From: Styela clava
Taxonomy: Eukaryota > Chordata > Ascidiacea > Stolidobranchia > Styelidae
DNA length: 64,000 bases
Reading direction: 5' to 3'
NCBI RefSeq assembly: GCF_964204865.1
Contig: NC_135261.1
Location: 15,810,001-15,874,000, forward strand
This document shows positions 1-12,600 of the stretch, in pieces. The position numbers were made by a program, and so were the translations under genes. The notes beneath the pieces were generated by a model. It was not told the DNA's origin. It did not search any database and worked only from the letters and a program-made list of their open reading frames with translations. Positions within the stretch are counted from its first letter, which is position 1, and every line of letters starts with the position of its first letter.

Positions 1-526
1 CATTGAAGCTTATATTTGTAATTGTATCAGTGTGTGTAAATAGCACTACAACGATACAACATCAAACGTTGGGATATGATAGAATTTCCATATTTGGACA
101 GAAATAGGATTGGATGAAGCACCTAAACGAATAAACATGTTCTTGAAAATGTGAATCTATTGATCCCATTCTGCCTTTCTTCTTTCAGGAGACAATGTAT
201 GTTCTTCATTGCCAGACAGTATGAACAAAAAAAATTACGTATTTCACAGAGCTTGTTTAGAAAATATAGCATCATTAAGCGACTTGGATAAGTGAGGATA
301 TCAATCGCGCTCTTCCGATTGAAATATTATTGCTACAGCATCTATAGACTTTTCGTTGCAACTATTCATTACATAATTCTGAAATGTCACAAATTGATGT
401 AAATTTGGATAACTCGCCAACAAACTCTCAAAAGTTTTCAGGGTTATGAAAAGACTTAATTTTGTAGTTTAAATAAGATAAAACTAAGATTTAGCCATTG
501 TAAAACAAAATGCAGACCTTAAAAAC
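1..526. other. no gene seen; upstream flank duplicated at about 8330-8880
   Basis: AT-rich DNA with no open frame of note. Parts match the stretch before the exon-1 remnant at 8881, for example GCCAGACAGTAT near 210 and near 8580, and the run before the exon in both places. The two blocks look like copies of one segmental duplication that carried promoter-proximal DNA and exon 1 of the lipocalin-like gene. Confidence 0.45.
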
Positions 527-3257
527 ATGTGTATTTCACTTTTGATGCTTGTTATAAGCATCAAGATTAACCAGGCAAAGAAATGTATAATTCCAGAGAA
601 CAATGAAGACATCGACTCTACTTTCAATGAATTTCTTGAAATCAAGGATTTTAGATATTAAAAAAACAATTGCCTCTTCTCTTAGTTTTCTTAAATATTT
701 TATTAAGTAAACTCATACTTATATTTTATTAAGTTTACATTGATAACGAAATATTGAAGAATTTGCATTTATCTTGAAGAGTAGTGAATAATGTAGAAAA
801 TCAGTAGGAAAATTGTCAAATTCACTGTTTTAGTTAAATGAAATTTTTACAATTTTTTTGGTAAAGCTAAATTTTTGTATAGTTTCCCACAATGATAGAT
901 GGAAACTGGAATGAACATTGAAAAAGATTTATATATCCTGTTTAATTTTCATAATGACAGTTTGCGAATGATTGGTATCTAGGACTACATACCGATGACG
1001 CATTGTCGACAACAGATGTTATAGGTTCAAAAATCTGAAATATCACAAAAACAAAGATTGGAAGTAAATTTTTAATCACAAGTTTCTATGAAAGGTGAGT
1101 GAATATTAGTTTATTGCATAGTAGAAGTTTGAAAAAGTAATGTTTTCAAGGTCTATGAATGTTTGACCAACCCTTGACCCCAGAAAACTTCTTCCTGTAC
1201 TTTGCTATTGCAAAATTTCTGATGTTTATTTTGTAAGCGCTTTGGAGAGTTGACGCTTATGAACTGGTTGATATGTTCAGAACCAGCATTTTAATAAGCA
1301 AAAATATTCAACCACATTTTTTTAAGGCTCCTATGGTAATAAGGCACCATTTTCTGGGCTAATTTTTAATTATAGCAACTAAAGTGAAGCTCATCGAAAT
1401 ACAATCAAGTTATTTGATTCACAACTAATTTTTGAAACCAGATTGAAAACTGACAAATAACACGCTGAACTGCGAAAAAGAGGCAATGTTCACCATCATG
1501 CTTGAATATCATTTACGGTACATCTCATTTTTCAGTTCTCCCCCCCCCCCCCCCCAAAAAAAAAAACAATGAAGGCTTATTGTATCAAACTAAGATCAGG
1601 TGTTTGTAGAGCGAATAAGAGCCAAGGTATGAATTTTATATAGATGACATTTAGAAAAGTTACTTAACACTTTATCAAATAAAAAGCTTTTTCTCATTCT
1701 AGTATAGAGTCAGAGGCTTTGTCTATAAATGCCCTATTAGCAGATGGAAGTTTGGATAAAGATGCAGTAAAAGTAGGTAAGGCACATTAAATCCAACCTT
1801 TTTTAATAAGATGACGAAGCACTTGCATATCTATCCAAAAAATAAATGCTAATAAATTGACTTGGTGATATGATGAACCACAGTCTACAGCAACTCATGA
1901 GGTCTGGTATTTAAAATGTTGGATATTCTCAACTGATCAGTGGCTATGTGAAGCCTCCAAATACGAGGTCAGTAGACCTCAAAAATGTAATATTTCTATT
2001 GAGTGTGAAGGTCAGTTAGCATTGCAATTTTCAGCATCTTAGCCCCTATTATCAAGTTGAATTGAACATTACAATTGCTTTTTTCTCAGTAAACAACAGA
2101 TTGAATATTTGATGCCATATTCAATAATGACATGTTAGTTCTAAGTGACGGAGAGAACTATTTGATTCGTGCATTCTGCAGTCTTTCAGGTACATTATTG
2201 TCTATGTTATAACATCTTAAAAACTGTTTATAGTTTGGATTTTTGTAGTTTTTATTGCAATTGCAGTTTTGAGTTCACCAATTGTTTGGGGAATGTTATG
2301 ATACACACCGTGCATCAAATTCCCCAGACACCAAACTTCCTGCTGATCAACCCTTTCTGACATCAGCTTTCTTATACAGTCGAAGATTTGATGGGGGGAG
2401 GGCAACCGAGGGTCTTGCTAAAACCATTAATCAACTCCGTCAATCCCTCTACTTTGCCTAAATGATATCTGCACTTTCTCAGCACCGCTACATAATGTTC
2501 CATATTCACTCCTTCATTTTTGCCAATAAGTCAATGAACCAGCTACACAATGTTTGGAAATGGCTTTACATTTTTTCATGCTGTACACTATGATGAGTGT
2601 AACGTTTTTCGGAGATGTTGTACTCAGGCAATCAATATTTTTGCCATTGACATACGCAGACAGCAAAAAGTGCAATTTAGCACAAAACTGAGTTGGGGAT
2701 TGACAATTTACAAGTCTATCTTCTATGCCCAAGGGATTGTTCAGAACATTTTCTAGAGAGAACCTAACTTTTGTGCAAAACGTCATAGAAATTTTTGGGT
2801 ACCAGTATACACAAACAGAAGTTCAAGTGTAAACAAAATCAATTAAATTACCGTACTCCATTTTCACGAAAGTTACTAGAAAATATCTAAGTTCCGTTTT
2901 TGGAAGTAATCCTGTATATGAAAAATGCTCGAATACAATTAAATGAAAATAAAATAGATTCCATACTCATTGAATTTCATATTTTTTTTTCAATTCTGAC
3001 TAGTGAATAATGGACTTTACTGAAGTATTCTTTAGTGAACACTTGTTGATATGAATTATTTTAAAAATCAATGTATAATTCAAACATCAAATTGGAGACC
3101 CATCAACTGTTTTGGAACAATAACATATCTGAAAGAAGCTAGAACAAACAGAGCTAATTATAGGATATACTGTTGTACATGATAAATTTCCTTGTTTTTT
3201 TAAGCTTTTATATTCTATTTATTTTAAAGAAATACTTCAGTTATGATTTGCAAAATC

Positions 3258-6200
3258 CAGTGGCGGCGCGTGGTCATTTTGACAACCGGGGCAAGCTACT
3301 GCGGGACCAAGTCACCCCCATCCACGGGGACAGGATGAGCACTGTAAGTTCTCCCATCATTTTATGAGTATAAAAACCATTCCATCGGTAACAACCAATC
3401 GGCAAAAGCGACAATTTTTAACGATAAGAAAGTGTCTTTAAAACCGGTCCAAGTCAAGGGATTAATAAATATAGACATAGTTTATTTTGAAACCTCTTTC
3501 AAAAGAAAAGGCAATATTTACCCGAATAAATACAATGACATATTAACAGAAACTTCGGGAAAGCAGACAAAACCTAAAATAAGGTTTAAAACGTTACTAT
3601 GAAGAAAGGAAAGTTAATGCAAAGATAAGGACATGCGTCGCTCACTCATAGATATATATGCTGCTAGACTTCTACTGCTTGAACATATATGCAACACGCC
3701 GCGGTTCCTTGGAAGCAAATAAGCTTGGAAGCTCAATAACGCGCTGATTAAAGTCATGCATCCCAGAAATAACGTCTCTGTGAATAGATAAAACAGCCAA
3801 GGAATTTAATCTATCTTGCTTCATTGTGTTTCTGAGATACGTTTTAATACGCTTCAGCGTGCTGAATGTTCGCTCTGCGTCGGCGGAAGAAATAGGCGTC
3901 GTCAAAATGATGTCCAGAAATTGTGCAGACGCCGCAAAGGTAGTTACTACAGTGTTATCTATGAGGAACCCATAGAGCGCGCAAGTTGATGTGATGTTCA
4001 AAAAAGTTTGATTGGTGTATATACATCGCAATTCATTTTCCAATTTACCCACGTTTATCATGGGGTAAAATTTGGAGACAGTAGCCAACAAATGGATGGA
4101 AAATTGACGTGCAAATTTTGAAAAATTTATTTTTGGGGTTCATCAAAGAGAACGCGGCAAGGTGTTCAGTGCGCAGACGATCGCCTATTTGATTCACCAG
4201 AATGTCACAGCATTCCTTTGCAGACAAAATCAAACGCTGCGTTGTTTGCCAGCGGCGTAAAGAAGCACTCCATGTGTCGTCGTATTTTATTGTTTCCCGG
4301 ATAGGAGATACAGCATCGCAGAAGTCTGAAATACACGACTGCACAGACGCTCCATCCATTAGCCTTGACTGCAATGCGCCGTATAATACATCCCACGTGA
4401 TAGAATATTGTGGAGAAAAAAGCGAGAAAAAATGAAAACTCACCATCTTCTAGCAGACGCTTTAGACCTGCCGCCTCCCTCACAGAGCGTTCGTCCCAAA
4501 CCGGAGAGCTCTGAATGCCATTGAAACACTCAATGAGCTCAGACCTAATTTCGGACACGCCCTGCACCACGCGTGATTGGAAGTTCCAACGTGTTGGTGC
4601 ACAAGCTGGGAGACGGCGGCTACATATCTGGCGAAGGAGGTCAGAGCGCTTCGGCGAAACGGAAAAAAATGAAGAAAACCCCGAAATATTTGAAAAAAAT
4701 ATACGGACGAGAGGGGGATCAAGACACATATTTTTAATAACGAGGTTAAATTGGTGTGCATAACAATGTAAAAAATGCGCATGAGGAAAATCTTCTTTTA
4801 TATAAACTTGAACACCATGTTTCGACCCACTCATGACTGCCGCGCCGGCATAAGTTTGAGCTATCAATTTTAACTTCGCGTTGTAAGGCTGTAACACTTC
4901 TTTCAGTACAGCCGATATCCCGCAAGCCGTGCGATCAACGATTGATACAAAGCTGTGAAATCTCTCGGTAGGTTTACCATCTTTCACAAACCGAAAAATC
5001 ACAGCCAGTTGGGAAACGCACGTGATGTCAGTTGTCTCGTCAGACTGAATCGAAAGGAACTGGCAATTCTCAATTTCCAGAGCCAAATGTTGTAAATAAA
5101 TTTTATACATTGAGTCGAGCAAATCATTTTGGATATCCTTAGATGTCCCTTTCGAAACAGTTGCGGCATCAAGATGATCTCTCAATACTGTATCTAGGGA
5201 TGCGGTGTATTCCACCATATCCAAAATACCCCTTCTATTAGAAGAGCCAGCCCGTTCATCGTGCCCACGGAGGGACAGCTCGTGACAACCAATGAACTTC
5301 AAAACATCTATCAATCGACCGAGAACATGGCGGTTTTTCTCGACGTTTTGGTTGTGCCGACGAATAGAAACCGCGCGTCCTTCATCCAACTGTGCTGCAA
5401 TATTAACATTTCCGAATGTTCGGTATTTTACTGCATTGTCCAGATGCTCCATAGAAGATTGATGATCCCTGGCACGCTCGGAAAGATGTTTAAGATCTCT
5501 AAAACCAAATTTACACCAACGTGAGTCACGGGCGGTAGCAAAAAGTAGGCAATAAAAACAAAAAAGTGCATTTTTGTCCTCGCTGTAACACAACCATTCG
5601 TGTTTTTTATACAAAGTTTCTGCGCAGAATGTACGCCGACGCTTTCCTCCGTCATGGGATTGTTCAGGTGAACAATTTTTTGGTTGATAAGGCCCAAGAC
5701 GTTGTACCTCCAATTTTTGTTCCAGCGGCAGCTGCGAAAACGGAGTGCGAAGTAGTGCATCAACCTTATTCATTATGAGGTCTAAGGCTAAGAAATGCGA
5801 AGCCGGAAAGAAGTGAGGAGCTCAAAAGGAATGTGGAAAATCGAAAGCAAATGGACTAAAGGTCTCTAACTGATTCAAATAGCGAAACAAGCGATAAAAA
5901 CGAAGGCGAGGAAACTATCAACTCTTTAAGCAACCAACGAACGAGAAGGAATGCGTGAATATGTCAACACGTTGTTGTAAGAAACGTCGGCATTGTGTCG
6001 TCATAATTTCGGGGCTAGCCCCGATCGGCCCCGATGATTTAGTAAAAGAAACAGAAAACAAACGAGACAAACGCGGCGAGTGGAAGATAAAAGAGAGAAT
6101 ACGATATACAATGAGCAACCGGGGCAAAATCGGCGTCGCCCCGTCGACGTTCGGCGAAGGCTTTGCAAGCGAAAAATGAACCATGTCGGGAGATATGGCT

Positions 6201-6311
6201 AGTGTAGACAGTCTGTGCAACCGATATTGAGGTATTTTTCGAATATTTTTCATTATACCGAAATAAAAACCGGGGCATTGCCCCGATTGGCCCTATTGAC
6301 GCGCGCCACTG
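3258..6311 (-). mobile_element. hAT DNA transposon, complete ends, 3054 bp
   Basis: The ends are imperfect inverted repeats: CAGTGGCGGCGCG at the left, and the complement of CGCGCGCCACTG at the right. The flanks carry a perfect 8-bp target duplication, GCAAAATC, at 3250-3257 and 6312-6319. An 8-bp duplication and CAGTGGC-type ends are characteristic of hAT elements. The interior holds a broken transposase on the minus strand and GC-rich sub-repeats (CGGGGC type) near both ends. It sits in the last intron of the decayed lipocalin-like gene, so it landed in an already intron-bearing copy. Confidence 0.88.
3672..5773 (-). pseudogene. hAT transposase, ZMYM1-like (TTF zinc finger, DUF4371, hAT dimerisation), two frameshifts
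   Basis: The N-terminal frame (5773 to about 4430) has a TTF-type zinc-finger region (FCFYCLLFA, then RDHQSSMEH, about residues 60-110), a DUF4371-like core (SIQSDETTDI) and HCYAHQFNLV. The reading then shifts near 4430-4446 into a second frame (SLFSPQYSITWDVLYGAL) and again near 4100-4125 into a third. The third frame ends with the hAT C-terminal dimerisation motif SSADAERTFSTLKRIKTYLR. Together this is about 640 residues, the usual size for the family. The break near 4440 has a GTGAGT, but joining to the nearest AG gives the wrong frame, so I read it as a frameshift rather than an intron. It should not make active transposase. Confidence 0.88.
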
Positions 6312-7236
6312 GCAAAATCTCATCCCCATAATATGCATTCTTAACATATCTCAGGTGAATGGATTGTCTGGGCAATGTTTCCAGCCATAACTCCTACAAT
6401 TTATCAAGTCAACTTAATGTGGAATAAACTCATGGGAAAGGGAATACACGTACAACTATACTTTACCAAAACAGCCTGAATCAACCACCAACTACATTAT
6501 AATACAGATTTATATTACTCCACATATTAACCAGAAATAAACCTTATATACAGCACTGTTTCAAGTTGCAGAAACTTTTTATGAAAATATAATCTAACAG
6601 GCGTTGGTTGGAGAGTGGCAATCAAATAATACCATGAATATTTGGTAAAATCCATTGGCATTGGTGTATAAAATTAAAAAGCTTATTCTTGAAAAAAAAA
6701 TTAAATTTTTTGGGTTGCATTGAAACACACATTAGAAATAAACTTATTAAATCACAAGTATTTGACACCGCATTATACTTTATAATCATCATACATCATT
6801 TAAGAACAACTATAGAAATAATTGCTTCATTCAGACTACCTCATAGAGTGAACATAATTATATTATTGTCAATAATGACTTTGAGAAGTTTTAATGAAAG
6901 TAGTCTTTGGACAGTAAAGAGTGAAGCTTCAAGGAAAGCTTTGATGCGTTCTAGGCTCCAATCGATATAAATTCCTGAGCAAATGAATATGGTAATGATA
7001 TCAATGCAGTTTAATCATATGATGAGCTTGTTTGGATTATATTGGAGTTACATTATTAATTTCATCAGGAATGACGTTAAATTATTCCTTATTTTACCAT
7101 CAAAAATCAGAGTGACAGTGACAGAGATTATGCTATCAAATGCTACAGTATTTTGCTGCTAAATCTCCGTGTAAACAAAAATGATCTTCACAAAAATTAT
7201 CATCGATCAGAAAAATAAACAGAAGCCACACAAGGT

Positions 7237-7400
7237 ACTAATGAATATTTGGTGGAAGATTTATGCAGGCAACCAACATACAGGGTGGCCCAAAAGTAGG
7301 TATACAGTTCTTAAACTATTTTACTGTATAATTATTTTAATAACGTATACCTACTTTTGGGCCACCCTGTATATATATCTTCCACCAAATATTCATTAGT
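7237..7400. repeat. 24-bp perfect inverted arms enclosing a mariner-like MITE
   Basis: Positions 7237-7260 and 7377-7400 are exact reverse complements, including GAATATTTGGTGGAAGAT. The DNA between them is mostly the hairpin MITE at 7281-7369. The arms may be the ends of an older element into which the MITE jumped, or the whole may be one hairpin. Confidence 0.7.
7281..7369. mobile_element. mariner/Tc1-type hairpin MITE, 89 bp
   Basis: Terminal inverted repeats of about 25 bp begin CAGGGTGGCCCAAAAGTAGG and end with the exact complement. They are flanked by TA on both sides (7279-7280 and 7370-7371), the target duplication of the IS630/Tc1/mariner superfamily. It is too small to code for anything. 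Confidence 0.85.
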
Positions 7401-7511
7401 CATGAATTTATTACAATAATATTAATAGGTTATGAATCACCACAGAGATATGTCATAATTTCAATGTTTCGCATGGAACATTCCGTAAAACGAATTGGAA
7501 ATGTATTTCAG

Positions 7512-7660
7512 ATGAATAGGTTGTCTGTCCAACTATGAATCGAACAATTCATCAAGTGACCCTGATGTGGAACGAACTCATGTAAAAAGGAAACAATGTA
7601 CAACTTTACCTTGCAAACGTAGTGGAACATCCAGAGATTTCCATCGGTTCCGAATGATAA
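7512..7660 (+). pseudogene. loose last-exon remnant of the lipocalin-like family
   Basis: After a TTTCAG acceptor, the sequence is close to the last exon of the gene at 9610-13705 (LMWNELM, NVQLYLA, VEHPE). It has an in-frame TAG at the third codon, a deletion after VVC, and a TAA where the intact copy has GAA. No other exons of this copy are next to it. Confidence 0.75.
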
Positions 7661-8880
7661 TGCTGCTAATATTTTGATTTCAGATGTGGGTGTTTACCAT
7701 GTATCTATGTATTCCGTTCGTTATGCAAATGCATACAATCAAATTTAGTTTTACTGAAAACCTACAACTGAAATGACATTACTTCTCAAATAACAAAGAT
7801 ATTGTTTATTAACAAAATATTGATTTTAACATAAATTTGCATATTTTGGATGTAGAACAATTTATTAAATAAAAAATAGACGAGAATATCGTTTGGAAAC
7901 CGAAGACTTATCGATAGATAGTTAGGGGATCCCCCAAAACAGAAACTGCAGTTTCGATTCATCCGCTCTTGTAACTTGCGCACTGCGCATCGCACACACA
8001 CACTCGGCGGGTCTCAAAATTCTCTCGCTTTACAAAAATCTAGATCACTTCATCAATAATTGATTGATAACTCGCTAATTATACGACATAATTCGCCCAA
8101 ATTCAATAGGCTTCTGGTCCGAGATAAGATGAATGCACATGCAAAATCTGGAGCAGATTCAATCTCGCTTTCGTGAGATATCGCGTGCATCTAACAGACA
8201 TACCAGACATACAGACAGACAAATACCTATCAACATACTTACCGATTAAAATCGATAAGTAATAACTTGTGTTATTTTTGATTTCTTAAAAATATCTCTT
8301 CCAAATCAACAAGGTTGTTGTGCAGCAGGAACTTTTCTTGTTACAAGATGCATCTGGTTTGAAAACTAGAATGGTTACCGCATTTTACACAAAGGAGTAC
8401 CATTTCCTTTTTCATTGACAAACTTGATAATGAATATATCAGCTTATACTCCCCAAAGATTTTTACTTCAAACAATTCCATTAGCTGGTTTGAACATTGT
8501 ACACCAACACCATATCTTTTAAAAATATATTGATCACTTTTTCAGCCTCCTCTGCCATGAAGCAAGGCATGTTGCACGTAGCCAGACAGTATAAACAAAA
8601 AACATGTGTATCACATTCTATCACATTGAAAATATAACATAATGTGCACAAAGATATGAGCAGAATGCAAGTTTTGCAAGAAACAGTCTGCACTGTTGCT
8701 CATATAAGTAAGGATGTTAATTGTTCTCCCTCGAATAGATATCTCCGGCAAAGATGGAGCACAAACAAACAAACTTGGAGTGTTATACTAAATAAATTAT
8801 TTAGTTTAGGTCATGATAAAGATTTTATTTTGTAGTTTTCAAAATTAAAATTTAGCAGATTAGAAAAGAAATTTTTCGTT

Positions 8881-8955
8881 TGCTATGAGCTTCGAGATTA
8901 ACCAGGCAGAACAATGCAAAATTTTAGAGAACGTTGGAGAAATTGACTGGGATAA
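8881..8955 (+). pseudogene. loose exon-1 remnant of the lipocalin-like family
   Basis: Reads FEINQAEQCKILENVGEIDWDK, the counterpart of KQCKIPEDNEDIDWDK in the intact gene. The expected GT donor is GC (AAG|GCATGT). No recognisable exons 2-6 lie between here and the intact gene at 9610, so it appears to be a stranded duplicate. GC donors can function, so a short transcript cannot be ruled out. Confidence 0.6.
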
Positions 8956-9609
8956 GGCATGTATATACTCCGAGAAAAAACACTTCCGATTTTCATATTG
9001 ATAAAACACCACTTATTTTGTCACTACACTTTTTAAAAAATTTTGACAAAGATAAAAGTAAGAAGATACTGCTTTTGAAATCAATCTATCTTAGGATTTG
9101 AATATTGTTTTTCCTGGATAGCAAAAGGATGTGGTATATGAATTGAATTAAAAGCTATTCTTTGTCAACTTAATGCTTCCAAATTCCAACAATCCATTCA
9201 TTGAGAAAATATGGGGAAAATTGAGCAAATGTACAAAAAAAACAGGTATCCTTTATTATCTTCTGAAAGTTTTATCAGAATTTACCATTGTCTAAGATGA
9301 TTTTGAAGACTATTATTACTTAGAAACATATGATGCTTGCACTTTTTAATACCTTTGGAACTATGAATGAACGTAGGCTATAATTCACAATATGATCGGC
9401 TGTCTTACAGGTTTACTGTATTTCTATAAGAACACATGGAAAGTTCTTTTAATTGCCCTTCGAGCACCTATTTTAGTTGTTTCAAAAGACCGGATGTTTC
9501 TCAAATTATTTTAAGTCTAACCTACTTTTCCGTAAATAGGGAAAATTGAATTTATTCTTTATTCCAACGTTAGTTTAGCATTAAAATACATAGAGCAGGT
9601 TGAAAAGAA

Positions 9610-12600
9610 ATGTTCATCTTGATGACGAGCAAGTTTATTGTATTATTGATGTTGGTTCAGAATTTTGAATTCATTCAGACTAAACAATGCAAGATTCCAG
9701 AGGATAATGAAGATATTGACTGGGACAAGGTGGGAATGGATTAAAACTATTGAATTCATATGATTTGTAACTTTAGATTGAAAATACATAAAACATCATA
9801 TTTATTTTATGTGTGATGAAATATTACATATTACAACACGCTGTGTTTAGCATGATCACAAATATATTCAGACATCAAGTAGAATCAGTCAACATTTGTT
9901 TGAAACAGTCATCATAATCTGTAAAAGCTGAGATCGCCATAACCCAGAAATAATATCAGATCAGTTATATTCATGTGCATTTACTATGCCTTTCCTTGGC
10001 AGTTTCCTGATGCCTGGTATGAGGTTCTACATACCAATGATCCAGTGATGGGAAAAGATGTCGGTGGTGTAAAACTCAGGAATTTTACCAGAACAAGAAC
10101 AGGTGTGAGCATGATGATCACAGAACTACATCAGAAGTTAGATATTTTATTCAAATAAATAACCAGAATTCATATTCGAGTTATTGGACATAATTGTGCC
10201 CTAGTTAAACTTTAAATAAATATTAAATAGAAAAAATATTAGACTAAAAATGGTGCTAACTATGATTCAATGCAACCTTTATATTTTAGTTCTCATTCAC
10301 AAACTATGACAGTTCATTTGATAACAAAGAGAGCAGGTGTCTATGAGCCCAAAAAGAGTGATGGTATATATTTTATATCAATTAGTAGATTTCTATTAAA
10401 AATTTGCATAATATATCAGTAAAAAAGTATAATTTCAATTTTCAAATAGAATCGGCTGTTCTAACGTCACACACCTTAACACCAAAGGGTGGAAGAAGTG
10501 AAGATGCAGCAAAAATTGGTAAAATTACTATTACCTATAGATGTGAAATGCTATTGCCTAAATCTTCGCAACTTTATTTTTTATATTTAGATTATGCAAT
10601 GTTCAATGATGATGTTTTGATTTTAAGTGATGAGAAGAATTACTTGATAAATGTATTTTGCAGTCTTTCAGGTATACACATATATAAAAATGCTTGGAAT
10701 AGAACCTTATTCATTAAAAACCCATCCTACGCGCGAAAAGTGATGTAAAATTTTTTTTTTTAACATTAGCTCTTATGGGGAATGTGATCACCAGAGCAGA
10801 AATTTGCATTTTTTGTAATTTTCTAGGTATCTTTCATTGTATACGTATGCAGTTTTGAAGATAGAATATTTTTTACATTTTTTTTGATATTTTTATCATG
10901 ATAAACATGGTCAAGATTTTTGATAATCGTTCATTGAAATTTTAATGAGCGCGGTGTTTCCGATGACGTCATTCACACTAGACCATGAGATTCTGCCAAC
11001 GCGTCGTGCTCTGTGGTATATGCGCTCCAACTGCTTGTGATAACAGAATACTGGAATACCGGTACTGGGACCACAACTTGCGTTCAACGAAAGACCTATT
11101 TTGGTTTTTATTGGATGTTATATATTTCATGAATTCCATGTAACTATGTATATTTCTGGTACAACTTTCAAAATCCAATGGCCTAACTCAGTTCATATGT
11201 TGACACCATGTACCTATCCCGAAATTGGTGATGTTCAGGGCTGGATTTAGACTATGAGAGACCCCTTCATATTTTTGAGCTCGGAGTTTTTCTCTGAACA
11301 ACACCACATTTAATTGCTTAAAATTTAAAAACATGAGTGCATTAAACTTTTCATTCTCCCCATTCATGGGTGTGAATTTTTAATTAGAAGAATAAAAATT
11401 TACTTGAGGCAGTTTTGCTTTCAATTTTTTTGATCAAACAACCGCTACAGCCAGCAGAATGCGCATAATAATAATTTCCCTTATTATGATGCAAACGACG
11501 CAATAATGGCTGTTTACAATGTGGTTGAAACCAGTTGTGTACAGAATTTTCTACTCTGAAAAGCTTGATATCTATATATACTTTTCGTAGGGTTCAAACT
11601 TGTCAAGTTTTCAAAAGAATTACAAACTTCGAAACCGAATTTTGAGGCTCTAGGTTTCAGCCTACCTAGCCTATTGGTAAATCCAGAAATCCAGCCCTGG
11701 TGATGGTCCTTACAGCAAATTTCTGGCCCTAATCACTCAGCAGATTGAAATTAATGGTTTTCAGCATTTATTAGCAAAGATAAATATTTTAATTATACAT
11801 ATAGTTCAAATTAAAGCCTGTATAATGATATTATAAATATATGTCCCACTATTACTGCATTGTGAGAAGGCTTTCCACACTATCAAGTCTATAAGGTTTT
11901 AGCGACTTCCAGATGGAAACTGCAGTCTTCATTTCGCATATTCTTTTCATTAATGCCATTAGCATTTGAAGCTTGACTGATTCCAATGTACATTTTCCAT
12001 TGTTGTTTAATGTAATATCCTAAACGTGACTTCAAATTTTTTTCTCACTTCAATCATCACATGTTTGAATACCCGAGCTGACTTCTACTGATTTGTTATT
12101 ATTTACAATTTTTTTTTGTAAATTAACTGTCGTTTTTGCCAAGTGTCCACTAAGTGAAAATCTACAAAAAAAAGCAGTGGTTTAATAATGGACTACATTT
12201 TTAACCGAATCCAAAAATGTTCCGTAACTTAGTCAACCCTTCCTCCAAGGAGTTTTTGATTGTTCAAACATCTTAATTTACTGTTAAGCTTGATAGCGAA
12301 CATGGGGGGCAGGGGGGAGCTGACGGTGATGGTCGTATCGCTCCCCAGTCTATACCGAATAACTGTGAGTTTTGTATATAATTGTTGTTGATACAACTGT
12401 ACAATGCTTGTATTCTGGTTGACAAAATAAATCTCTCTCTCGTATTCAGTCATGTTTTTTAACCTAGTTAGGAGACCGGTATTGTACCATTATAGGTTGG
12501 AGATATTCATCTTTTTTGTATACCGGTACCGTACAACTTATCCTGCCTATTGACAGGATGGCCAACATTTTTGTAGCCTATTGTTCTTAGGCCTATTTCA

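Larger units (their letters stand above)
527..6479 (+). pseudogene. decayed lipocalin-like secreted protein gene, copy 1
   Basis: Exon-by-exon homologue of the gene at 9610-13705. Exon 1 (527 to about 620) starts MCISLLMLV and carries KKCIIPENNEDID, but the donor is lost. Exon 2 begins at 961 after a CAG acceptor (FANDWYLGLHTDD) and hits TGA at 1036. Exon 3 (about 1536-1626) holds RSGV and NKS and is disrupted by a C16-A11 tract at 1540-1566. Exon 4 (1708-1776) is 69 nt, exactly the length of its homologue. Exon 5 (about 2109-2189, NYLIRAFCSLS) has lost its AG acceptor. Exon 6 (6355-6479) is still open: GEWIVWAMFP, then MWNKLMGKGI, then TGA. The last intron is interrupted by the hAT element at 3258-6311. 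The premature stop and missing splice sites argue for a pseudogene. Confidence 0.7.

Noticed and set aside
4384..4446. GTGAGT in the hAT transposase as a true intron donor
   Set aside because: Joining to the nearest downstream AG continues in a frame without transposase similarity, while the protein-like frame continues straight through after a one-base shift.
10404..10748. 114-codon frame read as one uninterrupted exon
   Set aside because: Comparison with copy 1 shows a 72-nt in-frame intron (10519-10590) with GT and TTTAG ends between exons 4 and 5; the open frame across it is coincidental.
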